From a virus, in the IMG/VR virus record IMGVR_UViG_3300002835_000714, positions 1 through 31,433 of that record: a DNA stretch of 31,433 nucleotides; one strand, written 5' to 3'. Positions within the stretch are counted from its first letter, which is position 1. Each line of letters starts with the position of its first letter. The notes under the pieces were generated by a model. The model made no database searches, had not been told where the DNA came from, and was given only the letters and a program-made list of their open reading frames with translations. The position numbers were made by a program, and so were the translations under genes. Shown one piece after another: positions 8,613 to 15,793 of the stretch.

Positions 8613-8772
8613 ATTGGTTTATTTTAGTTTGAGCAATTTGGTTGTCGGCTTCTTTATCAGCCTCAACGTCTTCCTCGTCCTCGTCTTCCCAATCGCAATG
8701 GTCTAAGCATTCAGGACAAATTCCGATCTCCTCAAAATTAGTATGTGCGCCGCAGCAAGTTGAATAAGGCAT
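8602..8772 (-). CDS. Small zinc-ribbon-like protein
   Basis: I chose the ATG at 8772 (MPYSTCCGAHTNFEEIG) because the upstream extension overlaps another mini-gene and the conserved-looking part starts here. The 56-residue product has Cys residues in CCGAH and CPECLDHC, spaced like a zinc ribbon (about residues 6-26), followed by a strongly acidic Glu/Asp tail (WEDEDEEDVEADKEAD). Small proteins starting MPYSTCCGA with a second CxxC are common in phages of Bacteroidetes. Zinc binding is predicted; function is unknown. Confidence 0.6.
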   Translation of the reverse strand: MPYSTCCGAHTNFEEIGICPECLDHCDWEDEDEEDVEADKEADNQIAQTKINQYEK

Positions 8773-8774
8773 AG

Positions 8775-8903
8775 TTATAAATTTTCTATTAAAGCCGTTA
8801 ATAATAAAGCGCCGCCCATTATATACCAGAACCATTTTCCGCTTAGGCTTTCTGCTTTGTATTGCTCGTTTCTTTTTTCCTGTAAGGTTTTCAATCTGTT
8901 CAT
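8775..8903 (-). CDS. Small single-span membrane protein (42 aa)
   Basis: An ATG at 8903 opens 42 codons ending at TAA 8775, just before the ATG of the zinc-ribbon gene at 8772. The N-terminal half is charged (MNRLKTLQEKRNEQYKAES); the C-terminal half is one hydrophobic span (WFWYIMGGALLLTALIENL). This type of protein is usual in phage membrane or superinfection functions, but nothing assigns a role. It follows a GC-rich hairpin region. Confidence 0.55.
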   Translation of the reverse strand: MNRLKTLQEKRNEQYKAESLSGKWFWYIMGGALLLTALIENL

Positions 8904-8921
8904 AGTTGTATATTTAAAATT

Positions 8922-8952
8922 GTGCGTTAAGCAGGCGCACCCCTGCGGGGGT
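8922..8952 (-). other. Two overlapping hairpins in a leader
   Basis: Two stem-loops share bases 8939-8940 and so exclude one another: GTGCG (8922-8926) with CGCAC (8936-8940), and ACCCC (8939-8943) with GGGGT (8948-8952). They lie between the stop at 8956 and the start at 8903. No T run follows, so this is not a simple terminator; it may tune expression or protect mRNA. Confidence 0.45.
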
Positions 8953-8955
8953 TAT

Positions 8956-9390
8956 TTATGCCTCTTTTAAAGTTACGAAACTTTCAGTAAATTCTTTAGG
9001 AGTACCTCTAAAAAATTCTGTTTGGCAATGGTCATTATGATAAGCCACATATTCAATCGTTCTATCTGATTTAATTATAATATCATATAAATAATCTTCA
9101 GAACATTTGCTTCTGCTATTTAATGAATAGATATAAACATTACCCGCGCCGTCTTTCATCTTGGCGATTAATTGGGCTGCTAAACATCCCGCGCCATTAA
9201 ATACTAATGTGTCATCTTTAAGACCTAAGCCATTAACTACATAGCCTTTAGATAACCATTCAGCGGTTTCTAATGGATGCCCTTCAGGGTAGCCATCATA
9301 TTGGCAATAGATTAATACAATCTCATTGCTTGTTATTGAGTCTTTTTGTTTGTACTGCTCAATAATTCTGTACGTGCTTCTTGTTCCCAT
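8956..9390 (-). CDS. Conserved phage protein of the MGTRS type
   Basis: A 144-residue soluble protein starting MGTRSTYRI with the segment LIYCQYDGYPEGHPLETAEW (about residues 26-45). A start MGTRS followed by a QYDGYP segment recurs in phage and plasmid proteins of unknown function, and I recognise that pattern but no activity. The Cys residues are scattered and no catalytic triad stands out. It is the first gene after the promoter at 9416-9450, with a leader of only about 20 bases, so it may be made early. Confidence 0.55.
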   Translation of the reverse strand: MGTRSTYRIIEQYKQKDSITSNEIVLIYCQYDGYPEGHPLETAEWLSKGYVVNGLGLKDDTLVFNGAGCLAAQLIAKMKDGAGNVYIYSLNSRSKCSEDYLYDIIIKSDRTIEYVAYHNDHCQTEFFRGTPKEFTESFVTLKEA

Positions 9391-9415
9391 AATTTTTAGT
9401 TTTTGTTTTGTTATA

Positions 9416-9450
9416 CAAATATACAGCTTTTATACATATTTTATACATTT
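9416..9450 (-). promoter_or_regulatory. Promoter copy 1 (TATATTTG element)
   Basis: On the minus strand TATATTTG (9423-9416) matches the Bacteroidetes -7 consensus TAnnTTTG. A 35-base block covering this element and the region where a -33 element should lie is 30/35 identical to the block at 21026-21060. Transcription should start near 9409, about 20 bases before the ATG at 9390. Confidence 0.75.
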
Positions 9451-9464
9451 ATAGGCACTATATT

Positions 9465-9495
9465 ATAAGCGGTAAATATGATGGATAAGCGGTAA
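9465..9495. repeat. Two direct repeats ATAAGCGGTAA, 20 bp apart
   Basis: The 11-base sequence ATAAGCGGTAA occurs at 9465-9475 and 9485-9495, a repeat of 20 bases, about two helical turns. The copies lie upstream of promoter copy 1, at roughly -55 and -75, directly after the terminase stop. This is the arrangement of an activator binding pair. A near-copy (TAAGCGGCAA, 21096-21105) lies at the same distance from promoter copy 2. Confidence 0.6.
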
Positions 9496-10647
9496 TTAGG
9501 CAAAAGCGTACCGCCCTGATCCCCTTTTAAGGTTGAAATTTTGCCACGCTAAAGCCAATGCCATAACGCAATCGTCGTGGAAGCCTGAAGGCGCTGAATA
9601 GCGAACCCCGTTAGCCGTGAACTGATATTCAAATACATCTAATTCGTCAACAATTACCCCCTCTGGGTAACCTATCTTGCCCTGTTGTATCGCCTGCGCT
9701 AATCCCTCCATTAATTGCTGCTTAGATTGACTTGTAAACTTTAATCCCTCAATATTTACCCCTTCCCTTATTAGGTCTTCAAGTATGGGATCACCTACGC
9801 CTGTGCTATCTGCCAATATAGGCGCAATAGGAAGCCTTTTAATGTTTGCCTTAGTATTATGCCAATCCATCTGGAAGCGGTCAAAATAAGCCACGTTACC
9901 CCCATTGTCAAGCCCTACGATAACGGTGAAGTCAACAGACTTGGCAAGGTCAATCCCATAAGCCACAATTTGCTGCGCTGATATTGGTTTAATACATCTT
10001 TTAATAAAGGCATTACCAAACGGGTTAGCGCTATTCTCGGCGGGGTTTGCAAGATATTCCTGTTCAAATACTACTTCCGGCAACTGCAATCTTGCCTCGT
10101 CTATTTCCCTTGTATTAATATAGGGATTGTCATAGGTACTAAATTTAAAACTGCGCCAATCATTTTCGCCCTGTTTCATAAACATTGAGTAAAAGAAATT
10201 CTTACCTCTGGGCGTAGATAGGAAAACCGCCTTGCCTTCATAATCAGTTAAGGTTGGTCGGATGCTATTTTGCCACCCTGATTCTAAGTCAGGGATAAAT
10301 GCCGCCTCGTCTATAATTACTAAATGAAACTTGCGCCCTCTTAAATTATCTAATCGTTCCCCTGTAAAAAATTCAATAGATCCGTTGTTAGGGCAATAGA
10401 TTTTTAGGTTGCTGATATTGTTTTTAAATGGGATAGCAGCTGTTAGCCTTTCAAAAAATGCCTTAGCCAATTTATAAGTCGGTGTTATGTATGCAACTTG
10501 TCCGCCTGTGATTGCTGCCTTAATTCCCATTATCTGGGATAGTTCTGATTTACCAAAACGCCTTCCGCACATTACGACAATAAAACGCCTATCGCATTCT
10601 AATATCTTCTTTTGATTAATATGGGGGTTTGGTAATTCTATGCGCAC
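9496..10647 (-). CDS. terL: Terminase large subunit
   Basis: A 383-residue protein with the ATPase and nuclease parts of a terminase large subunit. The Walker A motif GRRFGKS is at residues 28-34, Walker B with its catalytic glutamate at IIDEAAF (D113, E114), and the coupling motif STPRGKNF near 144. The nuclease part shows acid residues in AYGIDLAKSVDF (about 230), ADSTGVGD (about 272) and FHDDCVMALA (about 360). It would power DNA packaging and cut the concatemer. The start is GTG at 10647, which overlaps the TAG stop of the small subunit gene (TAGTG), so the pair is coupled. Confidence 0.93.
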   Translation of the reverse strand: MRIELPNPHINQKKILECDRRFIVVMCGRRFGKSELSQIMGIKAAITGGQVAYITPTYKLAKAFFERLTAAIPFKNNISNLKIYCPNNGSIEFFTGERLDNLRGRKFHLVIIDEAAFIPDLESGWQNSIRPTLTDYEGKAVFLSTPRGKNFFYSMFMKQGENDWRSFKFSTYDNPYINTREIDEARLQLPEVVFEQEYLANPAENSANPFGNAFIKRCIKPISAQQIVAYGIDLAKSVDFTVIVGLDNGGNVAYFDRFQMDWHNTKANIKRLPIAPILADSTGVGDPILEDLIREGVNIEGLKFTSQSKQQLMEGLAQAIQQGKIGYPEGVIVDELDVFEYQFTANGVRYSAPSGFHDDCVMALALAWQNFNLKRGSGRYAFA

Positions 10648-11012
10648 TATAAAATAGTTTTGCCTTCAACAAATACAACCTCAATCTTTGTATCTTGTTG
10701 AATATCATATTGTTCTTTAGGCTTCCCATAAACTCTGGTCAGTAAAGTATCTAAACTATATAGGCTTCCTTTTTGTAGGCTTTTGTTCATAGCGCCTGCA
10801 ATCGTCTTTTCTAATATTGTTGCCTTTGGGTTTTTATAAACTGCGTTTAGTTCTTCCATATCCATTGACATCATTACTTGGATTGTGTCGTTTATTTCGC
10901 TTAGCTTATAACCTTGTTCTTTGAGTAGGCTAACATATTTACGAGGACGTCCGTTTAGGTTACCCGATTCACCTTTTTTAAATTGGTGTTCAATTATATC
11001 TTGACTTGCCAT
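10647..11012 (-). CDS. terS: Terminase small subunit-like protein
   Basis: A 121-residue protein starting with a FKKGESGNLNGRPRK segment (about residues 11-25), the DUF5681-like start seen in many phage small proteins encoded just before the large terminase subunit. The middle is helical and the tail carries KIEVVFVEGK. Position and coupling to the large subunit make it the likely DNA-recognition subunit. The sequence alone does not show a clear DNA-binding fold, so this is a moderately firm call. Confidence 0.7.
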   Translation of the reverse strand: MASQDIIEHQFKKGESGNLNGRPRKYVSLLKEQGYKLSEINDTIQVMMSMDMEELNAVYKNPKATILEKTIAGAMNKSLQKGSLYSLDTLLTRVYGKPKEQYDIQQDTKIEVVFVEGKTIL

Positions 11013-11022
11013 TGTGCTGTTT

Positions 11023-12048
11023 TTATGCTGTTTTTAACCATTGTAAATATATTTGGTTAGATATATTAGCCATCATTACGGGTAAAACAGATCTACCCAT
11101 AGTTGAAATTGCATTTGTATCTAAAAAATTATAATCCTTTGGAAATGTAGAAAGTAATCTTACTTCTTCTATATTTAATTTTCTTTTTTGTAACGGGTGA
11201 ACAACAGAAGCTGCGCCCGTGCTTGTTGTTTCAGTTATTGTATAACAAGGCTTATTTAAAGAAGGCTTACAAAGATTAAAGTATTTCTTTGACGCACCTC
11301 CTATTGCTACCTTATCCCATTCTTCTATTAGGCAAGGAACTAATTTAATATCAGACTTTAAATCCCAATATTTTTTAGTTATAGAGAAAGTAGTTTGAGG
11401 GCAATCAAATTCTAAATCTAATTTAGGTTTTTTAATATCCTTTCTTAAGCCTATTACAAATACTCTATTCCTTATTTGCGGAATTCCCATAGAAGCTGCA
11501 TATAAAAGAAATACTTGTACATTGTATTCCTTCGACATTCTTTGTACTATATTTTTTAAATATATTTTAGCATTACCCTTAGCTAATCCGCTTACATTTT
11601 CTAATAAAAATACCTTAGGCTTTAATTTCTCTATTGTATCGCAATAAATATAAACTAAATCATCTTTAACTTGTTGCTTGCCTTCATATTCGGATACCTT
11701 ACCCCATAGCTTTTCCCTTGCTCCTGAAGTACTAAAAGCCGCACAAGGTGGGCTGCCGTCTAATATATCTAATTCATATAACTCCTTTGGTAAATCTTCT
11801 CTTTTATTAAACTCTCTAATATCTTCTAAGTAAAAGTACTTCGGGTTATGATTAGCTTTATATATTTTAGAATAATGTTCCGTAAATTCTACCCCGCCTA
11901 AATGGTTAAAGCCAGCTAACTTATAACCCATTGTAGATCCCCCGCCGCATACGAATGTCCCAAAAACTTTCATATCGTTATTAGGTACAACTAAATTATC
12001 GGATAAATTCCATTCTAAAGGGAAAATATTTTTTGTTATTTTCGGCAT
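11023..12048 (-). CDS. dcm: C5-cytosine DNA methyltransferase with motif X arginine
   Basis: A 341-residue C5-cytosine methyltransferase that adds a group from an S-adenosylmethionine-type cofactor to C5 of cytosine. Motif I is FGTFVCGGGSTMGYKLAGF (29-47); motif IV carries the catalytic Cys102 (DGSPPC); motif VI has ENV (150-152); motif VIII is QIRNRVFVIG (191-200). The target recognition region lies at about 205-300, including CYTITETTSTGAASVVHP. Motif X reads MGRSVLPV (317-324): the Asn usual there (GNSV in M.HhaI) is Arg319. The gene overlaps the CmoA-like gene by 13 bases and lies directly upstream of the terminase genes. It may protect phage DNA; see the finding on carboxymethylation. 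Confidence 0.85.
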   Translation of the reverse strand: MPKITKNIFPLEWNLSDNLVVPNNDMKVFGTFVCGGGSTMGYKLAGFNHLGGVEFTEHYSKIYKANHNPKYFYLEDIREFNKREDLPKELYELDILDGSPPCAAFSTSGAREKLWGKVSEYEGKQQVKDDLVYIYCDTIEKLKPKVFLLENVSGLAKGNAKIYLKNIVQRMSKEYNVQVFLLYAASMGIPQIRNRVFVIGLRKDIKKPKLDLEFDCPQTTFSITKKYWDLKSDIKLVPCLIEEWDKVAIGGASKKYFNLCKPSLNKPCYTITETTSTGAASVVHPLQKRKLNIEEVRLLSTFPKDYNFLDTNAISTMGRSVLPVMMANISNQIYLQWLKTA

Positions 12049-12680
12049 ATATAGCCTTTAAAGTTTAATGATTGAAAAAATGGCTCTATTATATTAAAAC
12101 CTGCTTCCTTTAATAATTCTATATTTTGATTAGAATTTAAATTATTCATTAACTTTCTTAAATCTACTTCTTTACTTAATATTTCTTCAGCCGTAAAGGA
12201 TTGCTTTTTATTATCATAATTAGAGAACGTAAAACATTCCTGTATTACGCCGTCATTACAAATCTCTTTTTCACAAAATATAAACGCCCCATTAATAGTT
12301 AAAGAATTATATACCTTTTTTAATATATCTGTTCTTTTATTAATATCTATAAATTGTAATGTAAATACTGAAAGTATTATATTTGACTTAGGCAATATAA
12401 AGTCTTTATTAGTAATATCTTCTTTAATTAGTTCGCAATTCGTTTCTTTAATAAATTGAGAATCAATTATATCATACCCAATACACTTACTATTATATTT
12501 TTTATTTACTTTATCTAATAATCTACCCGTTGTACATCCTAAGTCTATTACAATAGTTTCCTCTTTAGTAAAAAAGGAACATAGATTAAGTATTAAATAA
12601 TCTAATAAATCATAACCCTTAATAGAATTATTAATATGGTTATCAAAATCTTTTACAGTATCAAAGCTAAATTTATTCAT
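12036..12680 (-). CDS. CmoA-like methyltransferase, possible carboxy-SAM synthase
   Basis: A 214-residue class I methyltransferase fold. The SAM-binding motif is VIDLGCTTGRLL (44-55), followed by the acidic loop GYDIID (68-73). Aligned by eye with E. coli CmoA, it shares KGY near the N-terminus (CmoA PGY), the FTLQF motif (106-110), EK (137-138), FTAEEILSK (162-170; CmoA YSELEISQK) and AGF...FFQSLNF (193-207; CmoA AGF...WFQCFNF). CmoA makes carboxy-SAM from SAM and prephenate. In this alignment the residue matching CmoA Arg199 is Glu171, a caution. No partner CmoB gene is present. It overlaps the cytosine methyltransferase gene, which suggests a shared pathway. A plain small-molecule methyltransferase is the alternative. 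Confidence 0.7.
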   Translation of the reverse strand: MNKFSFDTVKDFDNHINNSIKGYDLLDYLILNLCSFFTKEETIVIDLGCTTGRLLDKVNKKYNSKCIGYDIIDSQFIKETNCELIKEDITNKDFILPKSNIILSVFTLQFIDINKRTDILKKVYNSLTINGAFIFCEKEICNDGVIQECFTFSNYDNKKQSFTAEEILSKEVDLRKLMNNLNSNQNIELLKEAGFNIIEPFFQSLNFKGYICRK

Positions 12681-13206
12681 TTCCTATAAGTTTCCATATT
12701 GCCATTTCCGGCGTAGATGCTATTTTAGATAATGCTTCTTTAACTATTAAATATTCTTCTTCAGTATATTTTAAATTAATCGTCATTGAATCCTCTATAT
12801 CATCAATATTTATTTCTTTATTTTTATCTGAATAATCCCCATTGTCAAAGTTTGGTATATCTAAACCCCAATCGGTTAATTCTTCTGCATCCCAATTATT
12901 CGCAAGGTCATCCCAATCCCATTCGCCATAACCTACATTATCCTTTACAATAAACTCTTTTTGCTGCTGCTCATTCCAATCAACTATATCAACATTAATT
13001 TCTTTTATTCCTGCTTCCTTTATTGCTTTTAAACGCATATTGCCACCAAGTACAACCATATCTTTATTAACTACAATAGGTCGGACGTTAAGCATATCTG
13101 GAAAGTCCTGTATTGACTTTACTAATTTTCTAAACTTGTCATCTTTAATTAAACGTGGGTTATTAGGGTTAGATATTACTTCCGTAATCTTTACTTTTTT
13201 TATCAT
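12673..13206 (-). CDS. ParB/Srx-like N-terminal domain protein
   Basis: A 177-residue protein with a ParB-type domain in residues 1-85: SNPNNPR (12-18) and VVLGGNMRLKAIKEAG (51-66) are the typical box motifs. The C-terminal half is acidic (WDAEELTDWGLDIPNFD; DKNKEINIDDIEDS) and ends in a helical part. In phages this domain is often fused to, or lies next to, DNA methylases and can act as a nuclease or DNA-binding module. Here it overlaps the CmoA-like gene by 8 bases, so it belongs to the DNA modification block. A role in plasmid-like partition is unlikely as no ParA gene is present. Confidence 0.75.
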   Translation of the reverse strand: MIKKVKITEVISNPNNPRLIKDDKFRKLVKSIQDFPDMLNVRPIVVNKDMVVLGGNMRLKAIKEAGIKEINVDIVDWNEQQQKEFIVKDNVGYGEWDWDDLANNWDAEELTDWGLDIPNFDNGDYSDKNKEINIDDIEDSMTINLKYTEEEYLIVKEALSKIASTPEMAIWKLIGNE

Positions 13207-13216
13207 AGGTTTTTAT

Positions 13217-13339
13217 TTACCTGCCCTGACCTCTATATAATTTTGGTTTTGGGCTATGTTTATTAAAAGATTTCTTAGCGTGTCCGCGCTTTCTTTTACC
13301 AAAGTTAACCTTTTTTGAATCACTTTTAACTTTTGCCAT
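13217..13339 (-). CDS. Small basic protein (40 aa)
   Basis: An ATG at 13339 opens 40 codons ending at TAA 13217. The product is very basic (MAKVKSDSKKVNFGKRKRGH, then AKKSFNKHSPKPKLYRGQGR), with no hydrophobic span. It overlaps the HNH gene end by 14 bases and fills the gap before the ParB-like gene. Short Lys/Arg-rich proteins starting MAK and ending in YRGQGR are common in Bacteroidetes phages; nucleic acid binding is likely but unproved. Confidence 0.6.
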   Translation of the reverse strand: MAKVKSDSKKVNFGKRKRGHAKKSFNKHSPKPKLYRGQGR

Positions 13340-13526
13340 CTAACTTTTTTTTATGTTCTTGAATTAAAAATTCTATATAATGCTTTTTATCCCCGTATTC
13401 AATATGGCAAGTCCTACAAACTGCCATCAAGTTTTCAATCTTATCCGCATCTGTGCTTCCCCCCATTCCCCTTCTATGTATGTGGTGAATATCTACTGCT
13501 CTACTTCCGCAAACCTCACAGGGCAT
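13326..13526 (-). CDS. HNH endonuclease
   Basis: A small HNH nuclease. From the ATG at 13526 it has 66 residues: zinc-binding CEVC (3-6) and CRTC (37-40), the HNH core VDIHHI (His14-His15), Asn32 in ENLM and His41. The frame is open upstream without ATG, GTG or TTG back to a TAA at about 13598, and the upstream codons read YLKHFGYSGEDF, which looks like the usual N-terminus of this family; so the true start may be a rare codon such as ATA at 13583. HNH proteins near terminase genes often help packaging by nicking DNA. It could also act on host or rival DNA. Confidence 0.8.
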   Translation of the reverse strand: MPCEVCGSRAVDIHHIHRRGMGGSTDADKIENLMAVCRTCHIEYGDKKHYIEFLIQEHKKKLDGKS

Positions 13527-13582
13527 AAAATCTTCACCGCTATAACCAAAATGCTTTAAATATATTTTAGTATGGTTTTTTA

Positions 13583-14137
13583 TTACAAATCTTCTTTATG
13601 GTATAAATACTCACTATCTTCTGTATGTACTGCGCCTGTCATTAATTTGCCCGAAGCGTCTTTATGTGTTTCCCCTGTCCAAAGCACTCCGTCTTTTGTG
13701 TAATGGGGAACGCCTACTGCAAATTTTTGCTTATCTATTTCCGCAAGTTTTCTTTGCGCCCAAGCTATGCCTTCATCACCACCCCAAGCTAACCACATTA
13801 AAGCACCACAATCTTCTTTAGGATCACCTTTACTATTTTCCCTATGCCTTTCAAAACTTGACATCCTTGCTATCGTTTCTCTTGATATGTTTTCGCCCTT
13901 AGCTAATTGATTAGCCCTTGTCCAACCTACTAAAGTTCCGCAACCTCTGTCGTTTTCTTTTTTAATATTTAATGCCCTACGAGCGTTTGACTTTGCCGCC
14001 TCTGGATAATCGTTATAACTATTAACCATTGAAACCCTGATTGCAGCCCATACGCTTTGCGCCTTTTCTTCGGTATCAAAGATGCAAGCACCTGATCCTA
14101 TTCTATATTTTCCATTTGAACATTTAATTACCGGCAT
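13583..14137 (-). CDS. Phage protein with a recurring helical domain
   Basis: A 184-residue protein. Residues 1-33 (MPVIKCSNGKYRIGSGACIF) form a short beta domain often seen at the start of phage proteins of this sort. The central part (about 40-125: YPEAAKSNARRALNIK, RGCGTLVGWTRANQLAKGE, DCGALMWLAWGGD) resembles the helical domain attached to some phage prohead proteases and other phage proteins. The last 45 residues contain TKDGVLWTGETHKD. No catalytic residues can be proposed. It overlaps the glycosyltransferase gene by 14 bases. Function unknown; a head-related role is a weak guess. Confidence 0.5.
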   Translation of the reverse strand: MPVIKCSNGKYRIGSGACIFDTEEKAQSVWAAIRVSMVNSYNDYPEAAKSNARRALNIKKENDRGCGTLVGWTRANQLAKGENISRETIARMSSFERHRENSKGDPKEDCGALMWLAWGGDEGIAWAQRKLAEIDKQKFAVGVPHYTKDGVLWTGETHKDASGKLMTGAVHTEDSEYLYHKEDL

Positions 14138-15131
14138 TTCCTATTAGTTTATTATAAATAGCAAATCGGCTCTTATTTACAACGTGTAAGTTGAAGTTAG
14201 TATTGCAATAATCATAAAGCGCTTCGCCGTAATGTGTTCTCGCGTCCTTATCATTAACTAAAAGTTTGATCCAATAATACCAATCCTTTTGACTATTGAC
14301 GTGGCAGGCAGGATAAAATCCCCTGTAAGGATGAACGTTGCTTACAATAGCAGGGTTTTTCTTTGATGCCGTTTCTAATACCTTCAAATTAGATTTCATT
14401 GAATTAAACTTATTGTCAACCAATGGGATAAGGCTTATATCTGAATCACAATAGGCAGCCATATATTCCGTAACGTGATTAAAGTTATATATCGTTGGGT
14501 TTAATTTAAGTCCATTTGTAAAGGATGCTATCATACCATCCCAGATATGCTTTTCGCCTTCATTGTAACCGGCTATAATTGTACGCACAGGAAAGTTTAT
14601 TCGCTTCATTGGGTTGCGCAATATCTCTAAGTCTTTGCCGTGCGTTCCTGAACCGGACCAGAATAACCTAACAAGGTCGGAAGGCTTTTTATCTAATAAG
14701 AATTGTTCTTCGCCGAATGGTATTGCGTTAGGTAATATTTCAACATTCTGATTTAAGTTATAAATTTCTGCTGCTAATCTTTCGTGCGTGCAAGTGCAAA
14801 GGTCTGCTATTCTTATCCAAGCAATTATCTGTTCACTTACTTTATTTTCTTTATATGATTCCGAAAGTATATGCGAAGCACCCAAATCCCAATGGTCGTC
14901 ATTATCCACAATTAATTTGAAGCCGTATTTTATTCGCCATTCAATCATTTGCTCTGGCGTTACATTATGCAGCATTCTATTCATTACAACAAGGTCGTAA
15001 TTATTTGAAACCACTTCCTCGTTTATTACGTCAGTCATTAAGCAATAATCTTTTTGCATATTGACTATCGGCATCAGGATTCTATGATAAGATACGCCGC
15101 TACTTTTGGACGCTATTGCTAAAATTCGCAT
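14124..15131 (-). CDS. Glycosyltransferase, GT4-like (GT-B)
   Basis: A 335-residue protein with the build of a GT-B glycosyltransferase. The N-terminal half begins RILAIASKSSGVSYHRILMP and contains KLIVDNDDHWDL; the C-terminal half has FWSGSGTHGKD (about 200) and a C-terminal SNLKVLETASKKNPAIVSNV (about 270-290) that matches the donor-binding E region of GT4 enzymes. It should transfer a sugar from a nucleotide donor. The neighbour is a GT2-type enzyme with a 13-base overlap. The acceptor is unknown: host surface glycan, virion protein or modified DNA base are all possible. Confidence 0.75.
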   Translation of the reverse strand: MRILAIASKSSGVSYHRILMPIVNMQKDYCLMTDVINEEVVSNNYDLVVMNRMLHNVTPEQMIEWRIKYGFKLIVDNDDHWDLGASHILSESYKENKVSEQIIAWIRIADLCTCTHERLAAEIYNLNQNVEILPNAIPFGEEQFLLDKKPSDLVRLFWSGSGTHGKDLEILRNPMKRINFPVRTIIAGYNEGEKHIWDGMIASFTNGLKLNPTIYNFNHVTEYMAAYCDSDISLIPLVDNKFNSMKSNLKVLETASKKNPAIVSNVHPYRGFYPACHVNSQKDWYYWIKLLVNDKDARTHYGEALYDYCNTNFNLHVVNKSRFAIYNKLIGNAGN

Positions 15132-15793
15132 CTAAGTTTTTTTTCTGTATGGTATATAGGTTGATACTTTTCCCAAACCGCTTGCGCCCTTTGTAAACTC
15201 GCGTCTTTCATAGCCCTGTACTCTGTGCCATTGCCAACGTCGTGTCCGATATGTTCACTTCTTAAATCCGGTAGGTAGTAATTTGTAAACCCTGCAATAG
15301 TTGCCCTTTCTGCAAAATCTCTGTCTTGCATTCCATAAGGATCATACGCTTCATTGTAACCGCCAATCGCATCAATCAATTCCCTTGTTATAAAATTATC
15401 ACCAAAGGGGGTATGAGTTTTATGTACTCCGTCAACTAATGGTGGTAGTTCCTCAACGCAATGTATTCCAATAATGCCTGTTTTTGGTACACGTTTTGCA
15501 AACATAACCCAATTTGACAACCAATTCTGTGGAAGCAATATATCATTTGCTAATAAACAAACGCCGTCATATTGTTTTGTAATTTTAAAACCTGCATTAA
15601 CTCCCGCGCCTATCCCTCTTTTAGTTTTTGATAAATCATAACCTGTAAAGGGATATTTAAAATTTACTTGCTCGCTTCCGTTATCTATTAAATAACAGTC
15701 AGCATCATATCCAGAATTAAAAAAGTTCTGGTCTATTATTCGCTGCGTTAAATCGTTTCTATTTTGGGTTAATAAGAGTACGGCTATATTCAT
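15119..15793 (-). CDS. Glycosyltransferase family 2-like
   Basis: A 224-residue GT-A glycosyltransferase. The N-terminus AVLLLTQNRNDLTQRII is the usual nucleotide-sugar start, with YLIDNGS (about 34-40) and a metal-binding-like LLANDILLP (about 79-87) where GT2 enzymes have DxD. GGYNEAYDPYGMQDRDFAER (about 145-164) is the acceptor-side ED motif. It probably moves a sugar onto the same acceptor as the neighbouring GT4-like enzyme. The start overlaps the end of the acyltransferase gene by 35 bases. Confidence 0.8.
   Translation of the reverse strand: MNIAVLLLTQNRNDLTQRIIDQNFFNSGYDADCYLIDNGSEQVNFKYPFTGYDLSKTKRGIGAGVNAGFKITKQYDGVCLLANDILLPQNWLSNWVMFAKRVPKTGIIGIHCVEELPPLVDGVHKTHTPFGDNFITRELIDAIGGYNEAYDPYGMQDRDFAERATIAGFTNYYLPDLRSEHIGHDVGNGTEYRAMKDASLQRAQAVWEKYQPIYHTEKKLRCEF

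Noticed and set aside
12673-13206. ParB-like protein as a partition system
   Set aside because: There is no ParA-like ATPase, and ParB-type domains are frequent in phage DNA modification blocks.
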